Positions 9,293 through 17,450 of a stretch of 64,000 bases of DNA are shown here, one piece after another. The notes beneath the pieces were generated by a model. It was not told the DNA's origin and did no database searches. It was given only the letters and a program-made list of their open reading frames with translations. This DNA comes from CAVWUA01 sp963758025 (GTDB taxonomy: Bacteria; Planctomycetota; Planctomycetia; Isosphaerales; Isosphaeraceae), in assembly GCA_963758025.1 (NCBI GenBank), contig CAVWUA010000031.1, forward strand, positions 16,373 to 80,372, in the 5' to 3' direction. Numbering within the stretch: position 1 is the first letter of the stretch; each line of letters starts with the position of its first letter. The position numbers and the translations under genes are program-made.

Positions 9293-9898
9293 ATGCCCTT
9301 TCAACTTGTCGTTATCCAGGGTCGTAGTGCCAATCAGGCTCTGAAGCTGGTCGCCCCGGTCACGACCGTGGGCCGCCAGGATGGCTGCCAGCTTCAAATC
9401 CGTTCGTCCCAGGTCAGCCGCAAGCACTGCGAGCTGTTCGAGAAGAAGGGGTTGCTCCTGGTCAAGGATCTCGGCAGCTCCAACGGGACCTTTGTCAATG
9501 GGAAGAAGGTCGACGAGCAGCGCGTCCTGGAACCCGGCGACGAGTTGACGATCGGCGCGGTGAAATTCCGGGTCGAGGCGGTTTCGGAGGCTCCCGCGGA
9601 TCGGCCGGCGGCCGGCGGAAAACCGGGAGACACCTCCATTGCCGAACCGGTGGCCGTCGGCGAGGACGACGTCATTGATCTGGATGAGGAGACGGTGGCG
9701 CCCGAGGTCGATTCCGAAGCCCCGTCCGAGGAGGCTCAACCCGTCGCGGTCGAGGCGAAGGACGAGCTCGATATCGTTCCCGAGCCAGCCCAGGGTGAAT
9801 CGGAACCGGAAGCCGAGGCCGCCCAGCCGGAGCTCGGCGAGGATGCCGTCGCCGAGTTCCTGCTCGACCTGGACCTCGACGAGGACGACAAGGTCTGA
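9293..9898 (+). CDS. FHA-domain protein
   Basis: A 201-aa protein. Residues ~20-90 form a forkhead-associated domain with all hallmark residues: TTVGRQDGCQLQI, SSQVSRKHCELF and DLGSSNGTFVNGK. FHA domains bind phosphothreonine peptides, so this protein probably works with a Ser/Thr kinase, a very common signalling mode in planctomycetes; no kinase is in the window. The second half is strongly acidic (Glu/Asp/Ala/Pro repeats such as PVAVGEDDVIDLDEE) and likely disordered. No signal peptide; cytoplasmic. It is a single-gene unit, closed by a hairpin terminator. Confidence 0.93.
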   Translation: MPFQLVVIQGRSANQALKLVAPVTTVGRQDGCQLQIRSSQVSRKHCELFEKKGLLLVKDLGSSNGTFVNGKKVDEQRVLEPGDELTIGAVKFRVEAVSEAPADRPAAGGKPGDTSIAEPVAVGEDDVIDLDEETVAPEVDSEAPSEEAQPVAVEAKDELDIVPEPAQGESEPEAEAAQPELGEDAVAEFLLDLDLDEDDKV

Positions 9899-9907
9899 CC
9901 TCGATCA

Positions 9908-9945
9908 CCCTCCCTACGAGCCTCGTCTGAGGCCCGTAGGGAGGG
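9908..9945 (+). terminator. Intrinsic terminator after the FHA gene
   Basis: A 17-bp stem (ccctccctacgagcctc with gaggcccgtagggaggg, one mismatch) around a gtct loop, 10 bp after the stop codon. No U tract follows. Confidence 0.7.
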
Positions 9946-10225
9946 ACCCGAGGGAACATTCTGGTTCCCTACGTGGGTTTTCGGCAACGTGACTCCGATT
10001 TCCCCAACTGGTAAAAAACGAGCCGAAAAGCCGGATCCGGTCGAGCCAATCGACCTCGGATGGATGTCTGCACGACGTAGTTAATGAAAAAAATTAGTTT
10101 GCCCAGTATTGCAGTCCAGATTCGGCTAAAGATAACGTATTTATTGTGTAGGAAACGTGACTCATCCTGTCTCTCGACGACGAGCGAGGAATCCGTCACG
10201 AGTTTGGTTTCGGGGAATCGGCACC
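9946..10225. other. Intergenic region ahead of the XRE/S24-like regulator
   Basis: A relatively AT-rich stretch (10080-10150, e.g. aaagataacgtatttattgtg) probably holds the promoter of the downstream regulator gene. No gene is supported here. Confidence 0.45.
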
Positions 10226-11026
10226 ATGGCTCGACGAAAAAACCAACCGGAAACTGTGCGCGTCAAATGTCATCTCTCGGAGCGCTTACGCCAGATCCGA
10301 ACTGAGCTCTATGGCGAGCGAGGGGGATCGGAGATGGCCCGGAAGCTGGGTCTGCCGATCCGTACCTGGTACAACTATGAATCCGGGGTGACGGTTCCCG
10401 CCGAGGTTCTCCTGCGATTCATGGAGCTGACGGCGGTTGAGCCACTCTGGTTGCTTCACGGCAAGGGGCCGCGATTCCGCACAATGCCCAACACGGTGGC
10501 GCCCGAGTCCTCGCCCACGGTCGAATCCCTCCTGCGGACGGCCTTGCAGCACCTGGAACGCAAGAACCAGAACAACACGGCGATGCCGAAGCACGAGGGG
10601 GACGGGGAAGCGACGTTGGGCCGGGTGGTCTCACCACCGGGGGACCGACGGTCGCAGCAGTTCCTCCCGGGGGAGGACCAGAATGGTTCGTTGCCCTCGA
10701 TGGAAGCCCAGCGAGAGTGGCTGGTTGCCCAGCAGGAAGACCGTTGCGTGCGGGTCGTCGGCGACGACATGGCCCCGATCGTGGCCGATGGAGCCCAGGT
10801 CGCCTTCTCCGGCGAGGAGGAACCGGCCGAAGATCTGGATGGCGCGCTCGTGGTCTCGTGGGTCGAGAATCGGCCCGTGGTCCGCTGGTTCCGTCACTCG
10901 GGCCGCTACGGATTGCTCCGCGCCGAGAATCCCGACCACAAACCCTCGATCCTGCTGGTGGACCTGAACGCTCCCGAGCCGCAGCGCCGCGTGCGCCGCG
11001 TGCTCTGGATCAGCACGCCTCACTAA
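10226..11026 (+). CDS. LexA/CI-like transcriptional regulator with degenerate S24 peptidase domain
   Basis: 266 aa. The N-terminal XRE-type helix-turn-helix spans about residues 18-80 (EMARKLGLPIRTWYNYESG). A linker and a C-terminal domain (~165-266) with the shape of S24 peptidases of CI/LexA/UmuD follow. The nucleophile motif GDSM-x-P reads GDDMAP (Asp181 in place of Ser), and the general-base Lys of the TVKR-type strand reads RPVVRWF (Arg220). Both catalytic residues are therefore replaced, so RecA-triggered self-cleavage is not expected. The domain may dimerise or bind a ligand instead. The ATG at 10226 is chosen because the extension upstream is not family-like. Targets unknown. Confidence 0.85.
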   Translation: MARRKNQPETVRVKCHLSERLRQIRTELYGERGGSEMARKLGLPIRTWYNYESGVTVPAEVLLRFMELTAVEPLWLLHGKGPRFRTMPNTVAPESSPTVESLLRTALQHLERKNQNNTAMPKHEGDGEATLGRVVSPPGDRRSQQFLPGEDQNGSLPSMEAQREWLVAQQEDRCVRVVGDDMAPIVADGAQVAFSGEEEPAEDLDGALVVSWVENRPVVRWFRHSGRYGLLRAENPDHKPSILLVDLNAPEPQRRVRRVLWISTPH

Positions 11027-11071
11027 ACAAGGACCGATTCTCGGACCGGAAAAATCTGGCGAAGAATTTTC

Positions 11072-11383
11072 TCACCAGTTGACGTATTCGTCGCGGCAAG
11101 GGACGAGGATGATCTTGCCGTCCCCCATCGCGCCGGTGCGTGCCTCGCCGACGATCGCCCGCAGCGCGTCGGGGACGGCCGCTTCGGTCAGGAACAGGGT
11201 GATCTCCACCTTCGGCAGGAACGAGGCGTTGTACTCGCTCCCCAGGTAATGATCGAGCCGGTTCTTCTGACGATTGTACCCCATGGCCTCGCGGACGGTG
11301 CCGCCGAGGATCTCGACCGACTCCAGGGCGGCCAGCACGGCCTTTGCCCGGAACGGTTTGACCAGCGCGATCAACTGGACCAA
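11072..11383 (-). CDS. PII-family signal protein (GlnB/GlnK-like)
   Basis: 103 aa from a TTG start. That start is supported by a good Shine-Dalgarno (aggagg) 8 nt upstream and gives the standard PII length to the end of strand 4. Numbering then coincides with GlnB: T-loop Tyr51 in GSEYNASFLPK, and the ATP-binding GDGKI with Lys90. The first strand VQLIALVKPFRAK is typical. The usual C-terminal RIRTGE-type tail is replaced by CRDEYVNW. PII proteins sense ATP/ADP and 2-oxoglutarate and regulate nitrogen or carbon targets. No ammonium transporter or glnA is adjacent, so its target is unclear. Confidence 0.85.
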   Translation of the reverse strand: MVQLIALVKPFRAKAVLAALESVEILGGTVREAMGYNRQKNRLDHYLGSEYNASFLPKVEITLFLTEAAVPDALRAIVGEARTGAMGDGKIILVPCRDEYVNW

Positions 11384-11391
11384 GACGCGGC

Positions 11392-11397
11392 CCTCCT
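11392..11397 (-). promoter_or_regulatory. Ribosome binding site that fixes the PII TTG start
   Basis: Minus-strand aggagg lies 8 nt upstream of the TTG at 11383. No ATG start gives a PII-like N-terminus; the open frame otherwise runs upstream into unrelated sequence. Confidence 0.7.
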
Positions 11398-11568
11398 CTC
11401 CGGTTCCGTTGAGAAGTGGGGCGGCCGTCACCCTTGACAACCCGGCGGCCAGCCCCGACATTAGATTCATCCATTCCACGGGCACCATGCGCCGGGCCTC
11501 GTCCACGGTGATCGCCAACGCGAGAGGCCCGTGTTCTGCTCCTCTCAAGGCGTCGAGGAACGACCTTC

Positions 11569-12375
11569 ATGAAGCGGTTGCTGGCCACGTTCTTGACCGC
11601 CTCGCTGGTTCTGGTCCTGGGTTGTAGCAAAACCTACGAGGACCGGCTGAACCGAACGCTGGACCGGATGAAATATATCCAGCGTCTGGACCAGTATCTC
11701 CAACCGCCGCCCCAGGGCAAGTACCGCGACCTCGGGATTTTTCTGAGGCCGCCGAAGCCGCTGGATCAGGCCCCGAACCTCGTCGGCCTGACCGAGATTC
11801 CCGGCTTCTACGACCTGGCGAGCAGCTTTGTTGGCGTGATGTCGCAGGGGGGGGATCAGGCCAAGAAGGGGCAAGGCGGGCCGCCGCCCGCCCTGCGCCT
11901 GCACGTCCTGGCCCGCGTCAAGCGGCCGAAGAAACCCGCCGCCAAGAAAGGGGAGCCGGTCGAACCGCCGCCAAGCGTCAACCGAGGGGATTTCACCACC
12001 GATGTCCGCACCCAGCTCGCCAGCGACTACGGCGCTGGGGATACCGCCGTCTCGGGTGAACTCAAGACCGAGACCCGCCGGTCCAATTCCTTCAAGCGGC
12101 TGATCTTCACCGCTCCCAGCAATGGCGACACCATCCGGGTCTATTTCTACAAGGAAGGGGACTACGAGGCGGCTCTCGTCTGGGACATTCCGCCCAACGC
12201 CCCGAAACCGCCGATCGATACCGGCATTCCGCTCTGCCTGGAAACCTTCTCCGTGGGACCGAAAGCCCTTCGAGCTTTCGCTGGTGGGGTCGGCGCGGAG
12301 GATGCCGAGGCGGCCGGCGGTCCGATGATTCCGGGCGGCGGTGTCCCTGGAGGAGTTCCCGCGCAACCCTTCTGA
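11569..12375 (+). CDS. Putative lipoprotein of unknown function
   Basis: 268 aa. The N-terminus MKRLLATFLTASLVLVLGCSK is a lipoprotein signal with lipobox LVLG-C (Cys19). The mature protein has an Arg/Lys-rich start, a disordered Gly/Pro/Lys-rich middle (about residues 100-145) and a beta-rich segment (RVYFYKEGDYEAALVWDI). It ends in a Gly/Pro-rich tail. No known domain is recognised. It is probably anchored in the envelope and is transcribed divergently from the PII gene. A long hairpin follows. Confidence 0.8.
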   Translation: MKRLLATFLTASLVLVLGCSKTYEDRLNRTLDRMKYIQRLDQYLQPPPQGKYRDLGIFLRPPKPLDQAPNLVGLTEIPGFYDLASSFVGVMSQGGDQAKKGQGGPPPALRLHVLARVKRPKKPAAKKGEPVEPPPSVNRGDFTTDVRTQLASDYGAGDTAVSGELKTETRRSNSFKRLIFTAPSNGDTIRVYFYKEGDYEAALVWDIPPNAPKPPIDTGIPLCLETFSVGPKALRAFAGGVGAEDAEAAGGPMIPGGGVPGGVPAQPF

Positions 12376-12404
12376 GCGGGGCGTGATCCATCGCTCAAAA
12401 CAAT

Positions 12405-12446
12405 CAAATGAGGGCAAGTGCGACGTGTCGCACCTGCCCTCATTTG
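12405..12446. terminator. Strong hairpin terminator
   Basis: A 20-bp inverted repeat (caaatgagggcaagtgcgac against its complement, one mismatch, 2-nt centre) followed by ctttt on the plus strand. It sits between the convergent lipoprotein and csrA genes and can serve both. Confidence 0.85.
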
Positions 12447-12479
12447 CTTTTCTCGCCGAACGCCTTCAATGCCGAGCCG

Positions 12480-12707
12480 TCAGACGAGTTCGGATTTCTT
12501 CATCGAGTCCTCGGGCGCGTCCCAGACGGCGCGGGCGGCCGACTCCTCGGGGTCGAGAGCGAGCAGCAGCTCCTCCCGGACAATCGGCACCGACGCCGGG
12601 GCCTCGATCCCCAGACGCACGCCGTTGCGCTCGATCTTCACCACGGTGATGCGGATCTGATCTCCGATCCAGATGCTCTGCATGGCTTTGCGACTCAGGA
12701 CCAGCAT
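12480..12707 (-). CDS. csrA: Carbon storage regulator CsrA/RsmA
   Basis: 75 aa, beginning MLVLSRKAMQSIWIGD and continuing IRITVVKIERNGVRLGIEAP, the standard CsrA beta-strands with the RNA-binding first strand and the VRLGI strand. CsrA dimers bind GGA motifs in mRNA leaders and alter translation and stability. The C-terminal ~25 residues are acidic. In many bacteria csrA sits with flagellar fliW; no such gene is here. Terminates at the shared hairpin. Confidence 0.93.
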   Translation of the reverse strand: MLVLSRKAMQSIWIGDQIRITVVKIERNGVRLGIEAPASVPIVREELLLALDPEESAARAVWDAPEDSMKKSELV

Positions 12708-12921
12708 CGGCTCCTCCTCTTCTGGTCAGCACGGCTCAGACGTTCGGATGGCTTGACACAGAGGAGTCGTGAAACGTTCGGAGTCTGCGACACGGATTCG
12801 GCCCAACTTACCCTCCTTTTATGCCAAGCTGGAAAGGACGGCGTGATCCAGGTTCTCGGCGCGGTAGAATTGATCCGGTGTCCCTGATGCTGCCTACCGG
12901 AAGACCCGCGGAGTCATTGGG

Positions 12922-13575
12922 ATGAATTCTCCCTCTGGACGTGTCTGCGTGCTACTCCTGATCCTGGCCGTAATGGCCCTTGGGCCGACCGAAAACGGCC
13001 GAGCTCAGGGGGTGCTCCGGCTGGCGCAACCCGTCACGGTTCACGCCGCAAACCGTGCCGAAGCGACGGAGGAAACCCCATCGTCGCCCCGGCTGGGCCT
13101 GCTGTCGGTCTCGCGGATCAGCGCGGGGGACCTCTCTCGGATTCGCCAGTACGCCGAGACGGAATCGTCCCAGTTGAGCCATCTTGATCCGGCAACGCGC
13201 CGGCGGGTTCTCTCGCAGCTCGTGCTGAACGAGATGGCCGAGGTTGTTGATACGCCAGGCTACGATACGAACCTGTTGACCTCTCAGGAACGGCAGGAGG
13301 CCGAGCAGATTGTGACGCAGGTTCTGTCGTCGGGCCCCTCTCCATCCCCCACGCCGCCGAGTCCACCCGAACCCACTCCCATGCCGCCGATCCCGCCATC
13401 TCCCACGCCGGTGCCTCCTCAGCCGGCGCCGGTCCCCTTACCACCTAATGTGGTGTACGTTCACGTCGTTCCGCCGCAACCGCAACCGGTTTACGTCCCG
13501 TACACGCATTCGATCCTGGTGCCGGTGGCCACGACCCCCCAGCACAAGCATCACCTCTTTTGCCGTTCACGTTGA
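12922..13575 (+). CDS. Secreted Pro-rich protein of unknown function
   Basis: 217 aa. There is a signal peptide in the first ~30 residues (VCVLLLILAVMALG, cleavage near GRAQG). A predicted helical region (ISAGDLSRIRQYAETESSQL, about 75-130) follows, then a long Pro/Ser/Thr-rich stretch (135-175). The last ~40 residues contain VVYVHVVPPQPQPVYVPY. Pro-rich tails of this kind often act as spacers in the envelope. Not assigned to a family. Its 3' end overlaps the convergent membrane protein gene by 9 bp. Confidence 0.75.
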   Translation: MNSPSGRVCVLLLILAVMALGPTENGRAQGVLRLAQPVTVHAANRAEATEETPSSPRLGLLSVSRISAGDLSRIRQYAETESSQLSHLDPATRRRVLSQLVLNEMAEVVDTPGYDTNLLTSQERQEAEQIVTQVLSSGPSPSPTPPSPPEPTPMPPIPPSPTPVPPQPAPVPLPPNVVYVHVVPPQPQPVYVPYTHSILVPVATTPQHKHHLFCRSR

Positions 13576-14367
13576 GACGGGGCCTTCGGTCCGGCTGCGA
13601 GGAATGGCTTGAAGCGTCAGAAAGCCGAGGTGGCTGATGCCCAGGAGCGCGAGCAGGCCGTCATCGGGGGCCGGAAGGGCATGGATCGGGCCGCTTTCCA
13701 GGAGCATCTGACCGATGGCCGACGCGTAGGTGATGATCAGGATCACCGTGAAGTAAAAGAGCTGAATCTGACCCATTTCCAGATGCGCGGCATTGCCGAC
13801 CTCCTGGCCGGTGAAGAAGTCGGACAGTGAGGCGTTCTGCGGTCGGAGGTTGACCATCACCTGGCCACGGTTCGTCATCTGGCTGCTCACGTCGGCGACG
13901 CCCCGCTGCCGGGCAAGCGTGCTCATGGTCTGCCTCAGTTGCTCCGGGTTGGCCTCGCGGTTCTCCTTGGTGCTGCGAATCAAGGGGGAGGCGGTCATCG
14001 ACGTCATGCCGATGCCCATCAAGACCCACACCTCGCGTGGGACCGTGACCGCGAGCGCGTTCTTGGCTCCCGAGGTGAGGTTCGACATGACCGCGACGTA
14101 AAAGCCCGCGAGGACGACATCCGTCCAGAGAATGATCTGCAGACGCTCCAGGCTCAGCCGGTTCCGCTCGTCGATGAGCACACCGCTCCAGAGGCCGGTG
14201 ACTCCCTGACCGATCAGGGCCGTCAACAGAAACAACAACGCCAGAGTGCCCCCGTAGGCCCACAGCCGGGCATCGAGCGGGGTCAGAAGCCCGACGGCGA
14301 TGATGGCTCCGATGACTCCCAGCAACCCGATCAGGTGCCAGACCGACCATCGAGCGGTTTGCGCCAT
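13567..14367 (-). CDS. Multi-span membrane protein of unknown function
   Basis: 266 aa from the ATG at 14367 (MAQTARWSVWHL). About five hydrophobic segments are visible: residues ~8-28, 34-55, 80-100, 115-130 and 198-225. Between the last two is a soluble loop of ~70 residues (STKENREANPEQLRQTMSTL onward). No family recognised. It lies 28 bp downstream of a papain-like protease gene on the same strand, so the two are probably co-transcribed; whether they interact is unknown. Confidence 0.75.
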   Translation of the reverse strand: MAQTARWSVWHLIGLLGVIGAIIAVGLLTPLDARLWAYGGTLALLFLLTALIGQGVTGLWSGVLIDERNRLSLERLQIILWTDVVLAGFYVAVMSNLTSGAKNALAVTVPREVWVLMGIGMTSMTASPLIRSTKENREANPEQLRQTMSTLARQRGVADVSSQMTNRGQVMVNLRPQNASLSDFFTGQEVGNAAHLEMGQIQLFYFTVILIITYASAIGQMLLESGPIHALPAPDDGLLALLGISHLGFLTLQAIPRSRTEGPVST

Positions 14368-14395
14368 GATGCGGACCTCGAAATAGCTGAGAGGG

Positions 14396-15160
14396 TTATT
14401 GAACCACGCGGATCGTCCAGAAATCGCTTGCCAGGCGAGATTGCAAGAGATACGCATAGGGCATCGTGAAATATCCGCTCATGCCCCAGTTTGGCCCCCA
14501 CGAATTCCGCACGACGAACCATTGATTGGCGTCGTCGTAGCCGACAGCCATCACGGCATGGCCCCCGCGCACGCCTTCGCCGACCCAGGGCATCGCCGCG
14601 TGCCCCGTCTGGGCGACCTCGGGGCTTTCGAAGCTGTCGTAGACGGTGAATCCGAAGACGAACGGATACCCCGAGGCCAGGCAACCCTTCAACTGGTTCA
14701 GTTCCTGAAGCAGCCTCAAGTAGAGCATCGCCTTGTACTGGACGGCCGCCTGGTACGCGCTCGAAGGAGGCTGCGTGCGGAAGTTCGCGATATCGTAGGG
14801 CCATTCGGATTCGGGAGGCGCCCCCTGCGTGCCGACGCTCTTGATCCCATCCCGCAACGAGGCGCCGCTGTCCGACTCGACGGTTCCCTCCATGACACGC
14901 TCGTTGAAATAGATGAACAAGCGCGACGGAACGAAGACGTTCGGCAACCCTTCCTTCATCTGGTCGAATTCGAGGGCGCCGGCGATGGCGTTGGCCGTGC
15001 AGCTTCCGAGTTCCCCCTGGTTGTAAACCGGCGGACATTTCGGGCGAAGATCGACGCTGGTGGGCAAACTCTGGAGCACGTCGGCGGACGCGGTAAAGAG
15101 CTTGTCCCGCTGGTCAGGGAGGTCGGGAATCCACCCGTAGCGCTGGATCTGTCGGGGCAT
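14396..15160 (-). CDS. Papain-like cysteine protease (peptidase family C1)
   Basis: 254 aa. All four C1 landmarks are visible: Gln48 and the nucleophile Cys54 in YNQGELGSCTANA, His201 in GGHAVMAVGYDD, and Asn219 in VRNSWGPNWG. The N-terminus RYGWIPDLPDQRDKLF is the propeptide-like leader common in bacterial C1 proteins. No signal peptide is apparent, so it may act in the cytoplasm or leave by a route not visible here. It sits upstream of a membrane protein gene, with a 28-bp gap. Confidence 0.9.
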   Translation of the reverse strand: MPRQIQRYGWIPDLPDQRDKLFTASADVLQSLPTSVDLRPKCPPVYNQGELGSCTANAIAGALEFDQMKEGLPNVFVPSRLFIYFNERVMEGTVESDSGASLRDGIKSVGTQGAPPESEWPYDIANFRTQPPSSAYQAAVQYKAMLYLRLLQELNQLKGCLASGYPFVFGFTVYDSFESPEVAQTGHAAMPWVGEGVRGGHAVMAVGYDDANQWFVVRNSWGPNWGMSGYFTMPYAYLLQSRLASDFWTIRVVQ

Positions 15161-15304
15161 GGATGGTCCTCACGGCGTCCGGCCGGGCTGGAGCGGTTGG
15201 CGTCACCCGACGAGTTGACGGTTGTTTCACCGATGGATCGGTAGTGTAAACCGATCCCAGACGCTTCGCCAGCAGGTTATCAGGCAAGTCGCGCGACCGG
15301 CCGA

Positions 15305-16318
15305 TCAGAATGCCGGCCGCTTCAGGCGGTAGGGAATCATCCAGTTGAACCAGGGACGGTGCAGGTTGCGGGTGACGAGCAACTCACTGATTCCCTGGGA
15401 TGGGCCGTTCCCGACCCCCTCGAACGTGGACACCCAGCGCCGGTAGAACGGGCCGTCGTCCACGCAAACGTCGCGGCGATCCCGCAAGCCGCGTTCTCCA
15501 TCGTGAACGTGGAGCGATCGCCCGTGCCGGATGCCGAAGACGTTGCCGCAACGGCCCTCGTCGAGGAACCGGGCGTCGTCGAGGATCGTCTCCGGCCGCC
15601 CGTCGTGGCAGGTGATCCAGAGTCCTTGCGACGGTCCCTGGTGCGGCGTCGCGTGGTAATAGACCTGAGTCAAGGGGCCGTCATGAACGCGCCCCCACGC
15701 CCATCGCCGCATGGCGAGCGAAATCTCCTCGGACCCCGCGTTGTGGTCGTGGTAGCCTCGACCCCGGAAATCGAGAGCGTCGCCTTTCTTGCCGATAATC
15801 TCGACCCGGCCCTCGACCCGGCAATCCGGCGCTGCCAGAATCCATTGATGCGGTGATTCCGGTGTCCCCAGATCGCGCTCGAACGGCTCCGTCTCTCTGG
15901 CGGGGCGGAACCGCAGGTCCGTGAGGATTCGGTGCTTGCCGTCCACGGCGGGCGTGTCGATCCGCAGCCGGTAGCCGTCGGTGTCCCGTTCCAGGGCATT
16001 GCCGGCGATCGACACGGAGAACGGCTCCGCCGTGTGCGAGAACGCCGCGCGGCGGAAACCGTTCAGGGCGTAGGCGAGGGTCCGCCCTTCACGATACCAG
16101 CTCATGCCGACCGCGCAGTGGTCGAGCGGGTGGGGCGCGGGGTGCCGGTCCGGGGCCTTGTGGTGCCGCAAGGCAGCGACGCCGTAGGACGGGTCGAAGG
16201 GCAGGGCGGCATACCAGACCAGCACCACGGCGTCGCGGCCGTCGTCGCTGATCGCGTCGAAGTACCACCACTCCTGGCTGCCGGGGGTCTTGTGGTCGAG
16301 AAATCGGTCGGGGTCCAC
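15305..16318 (-). CDS. crtC: Carotenoid 1,2-hydratase-like protein (CrtC/AttH family)
   Basis: 337 aa. The N-terminal EWWYFDAISDDG and the later FRGRGYHDHNAG are characteristic of CrtC and the related AttH lipocalin-like hydrolase fold. CrtC adds water across the C1-C2 double bond of an acyclic carotenoid end. It lies 7 bp downstream of the phytoene/squalene-synthase-like gene on the same strand, which supports a carotenoid role over a generic AttH role. End-group substrate (lycopene, neurosporene or a C30 carotenoid) cannot be decided from sequence. Confidence 0.8.
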   Translation of the reverse strand: MDPDRFLDHKTPGSQEWWYFDAISDDGRDAVVLVWYAALPFDPSYGVAALRHHKAPDRHPAPHPLDHCAVGMSWYREGRTLAYALNGFRRAAFSHTAEPFSVSIAGNALERDTDGYRLRIDTPAVDGKHRILTDLRFRPARETEPFERDLGTPESPHQWILAAPDCRVEGRVEIIGKKGDALDFRGRGYHDHNAGSEEISLAMRRWAWGRVHDGPLTQVYYHATPHQGPSQGLWITCHDGRPETILDDARFLDEGRCGNVFGIRHGRSLHVHDGERGLRDRRDVCVDDGPFYRRWVSTFEGVGNGPSQGISELLVTRNLHRPWFNWMIPYRLKRPAF

Positions 16319-16325
16319 GGCGAAG

Positions 16326-17219
16326 TCACCTCGTCAACGGAAGGGGCGTCGGGTTCACGTGCCGTTGCTCCTCCCACAAGCAGCGTGCCAGAAGCCCCAG
16401 CTTCCGATGGGTCGGGACGTGAGCGCGGGCGCGGAAGACATCGTGATCGAGGTTTTCGATCGCGTCGAGAATCCCGGCGTACAGCCGCGCCATGACCCGG
16501 ACTGTCAGACGGCCGGAGGGGGTCGCCAGGTCGAGCACGCCTGCCTCGGCCTCCCGGTAGGCCTCGCGGGCGCGGGCAATCTGGAACCGCATCAAGGCAC
16601 GGAACCGGTCATCCACGCGGCCGACGTCCAGTTGCGCCTCATCCACGCCAAAGCGGTTCAGCTCGTCCCGCGGCAGATAGATCCGGCCTCGGTCGCGGTC
16701 CTCGGCGATGTCGCGGAGGATGTTCGTCAACTGCATCGCCCGGCCCAGCGCGACAGCCCTCGGAAAGCAGCGCTCGTGCCGGTAGCCGAACACGTGCGTC
16801 ATCATCAAACCAACGACCCCCGCCACCCGATAACAGTACAGGTCCAGGGCGTCGAAGTCAGCATAGCGCGTGATCGTCAAGTCCATCGCCATGCCATCGA
16901 GCAGGTCATCGAACAGATTCCGCGGAATCGACCGCTCCCGCAATGTCCGGCGGAACGCGAGCAGGCCGGGCGGGGCGGGATCGTCGCGATAGGCCAAATC
17001 CAGCACCCGCCGCGCATGGTCGAGCCGCGCCGACGCCTCGACGACACTCGCCGCGTGATCGACGGCATTATCCGCCCAACGGCAGAAGCCGTAGATCGCA
17101 TACGCATGGCGCCTGGTCTCGCGAGGCAGACAATGGGAGGCGAAGTAAAACGTCTTCGCATGCCGCCGGGTGATCCGCCGGCAGATCCGCACCCCGCGGG
17201 CCGCACTGGATTGTGGCAT
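16326..17219 (-). CDS. crtB: Phytoene/squalene synthase family protein (CrtB-like)
   Basis: 297 aa. Both Asp-rich motifs for diphosphate/Mg2+ binding are present: D50-NAV-D54 in GFCRWADNAVD and D170-IAE-D174 in NILRDIAEDRDRGRIYLP. AMQLTN precedes the second. The enzyme condenses two prenyl diphosphates head-to-head: GGPP to phytoene, or FPP to (dehydro)squalene. Its neighbours crtC, crtI and crtE favour a carotenoid role; whether the product is C40 or C30 is open. An unusually AT-rich 36-bp stretch directly upstream is a likely promoter. Confidence 0.88.
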   Translation of the reverse strand: MPQSSAARGVRICRRITRRHAKTFYFASHCLPRETRRHAYAIYGFCRWADNAVDHAASVVEASARLDHARRVLDLAYRDDPAPPGLLAFRRTLRERSIPRNLFDDLLDGMAMDLTITRYADFDALDLYCYRVAGVVGLMMTHVFGYRHERCFPRAVALGRAMQLTNILRDIAEDRDRGRIYLPRDELNRFGVDEAQLDVGRVDDRFRALMRFQIARAREAYREAEAGVLDLATPSGRLTVRVMARLYAGILDAIENLDHDVFRARAHVPTHRKLGLLARCLWEEQRHVNPTPLPLTR

Positions 17220-17255
17220 TATTTATTAATATATAAATATTATAATAAAATAAAT
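17220..17255 (-). promoter_or_regulatory. AT-only stretch upstream of crtB
   Basis: Thirty-six bp of almost pure A/T in an otherwise ~65% GC region, reading on the minus strand through ttattataatattta with a good -10-like tataat. It abuts the crtB start codon, so it is a likely promoter/UP-element zone. A clean -35 is not evident. Confidence 0.5.
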
Positions 17256-17284
17256 CTCGTTTCCACGCCGAGCGTGGGAACGAG
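17256..17284. repeat. Palindromic repeat with GTTCCCACGC arms
   Basis: 13-bp arms (ctcgtttccacgc / gcgtgggaacgag, one mismatch) around a 3-nt loop. I recall GTTCCCACGC-armed palindromes as dispersed intergenic repeats in many bacterial genomes. It could form a hairpin at the 5' end of a crtB transcript or end a leftward one. Confidence 0.5.
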
Positions 17285-17326
17285 GAGTTCATCCATTATC
17301 CTACGCAAGTCCATTGGAAATCTCCT

Positions 17327-17450
17327 GCTCATCACGGAGATCAGAGCAGGTTTTAGATTTTCGGGTACCGATCGGCAAGGCCGAGGAGGCCACGGGGCGT
17401 CGCTTCGTCCGTTTTCAACACAAGGAGGGTACCATGCCGGCGGCCGACCG
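17327..17450 (+). repeat. Direct repeat R1 flanking the surface-protein block
   Basis: About 124 bp with a diverged second copy at 23517-23638 in the same orientation. Best conserved are gctcatcacgga at the left end, ggccacgg-gcgtcgc-tcgtccgt in the middle and catgccggcggccgaccg at the right end. The two copies bracket the three LEPR-XLL genes that separate crtB from crtI. Confidence 0.65.
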
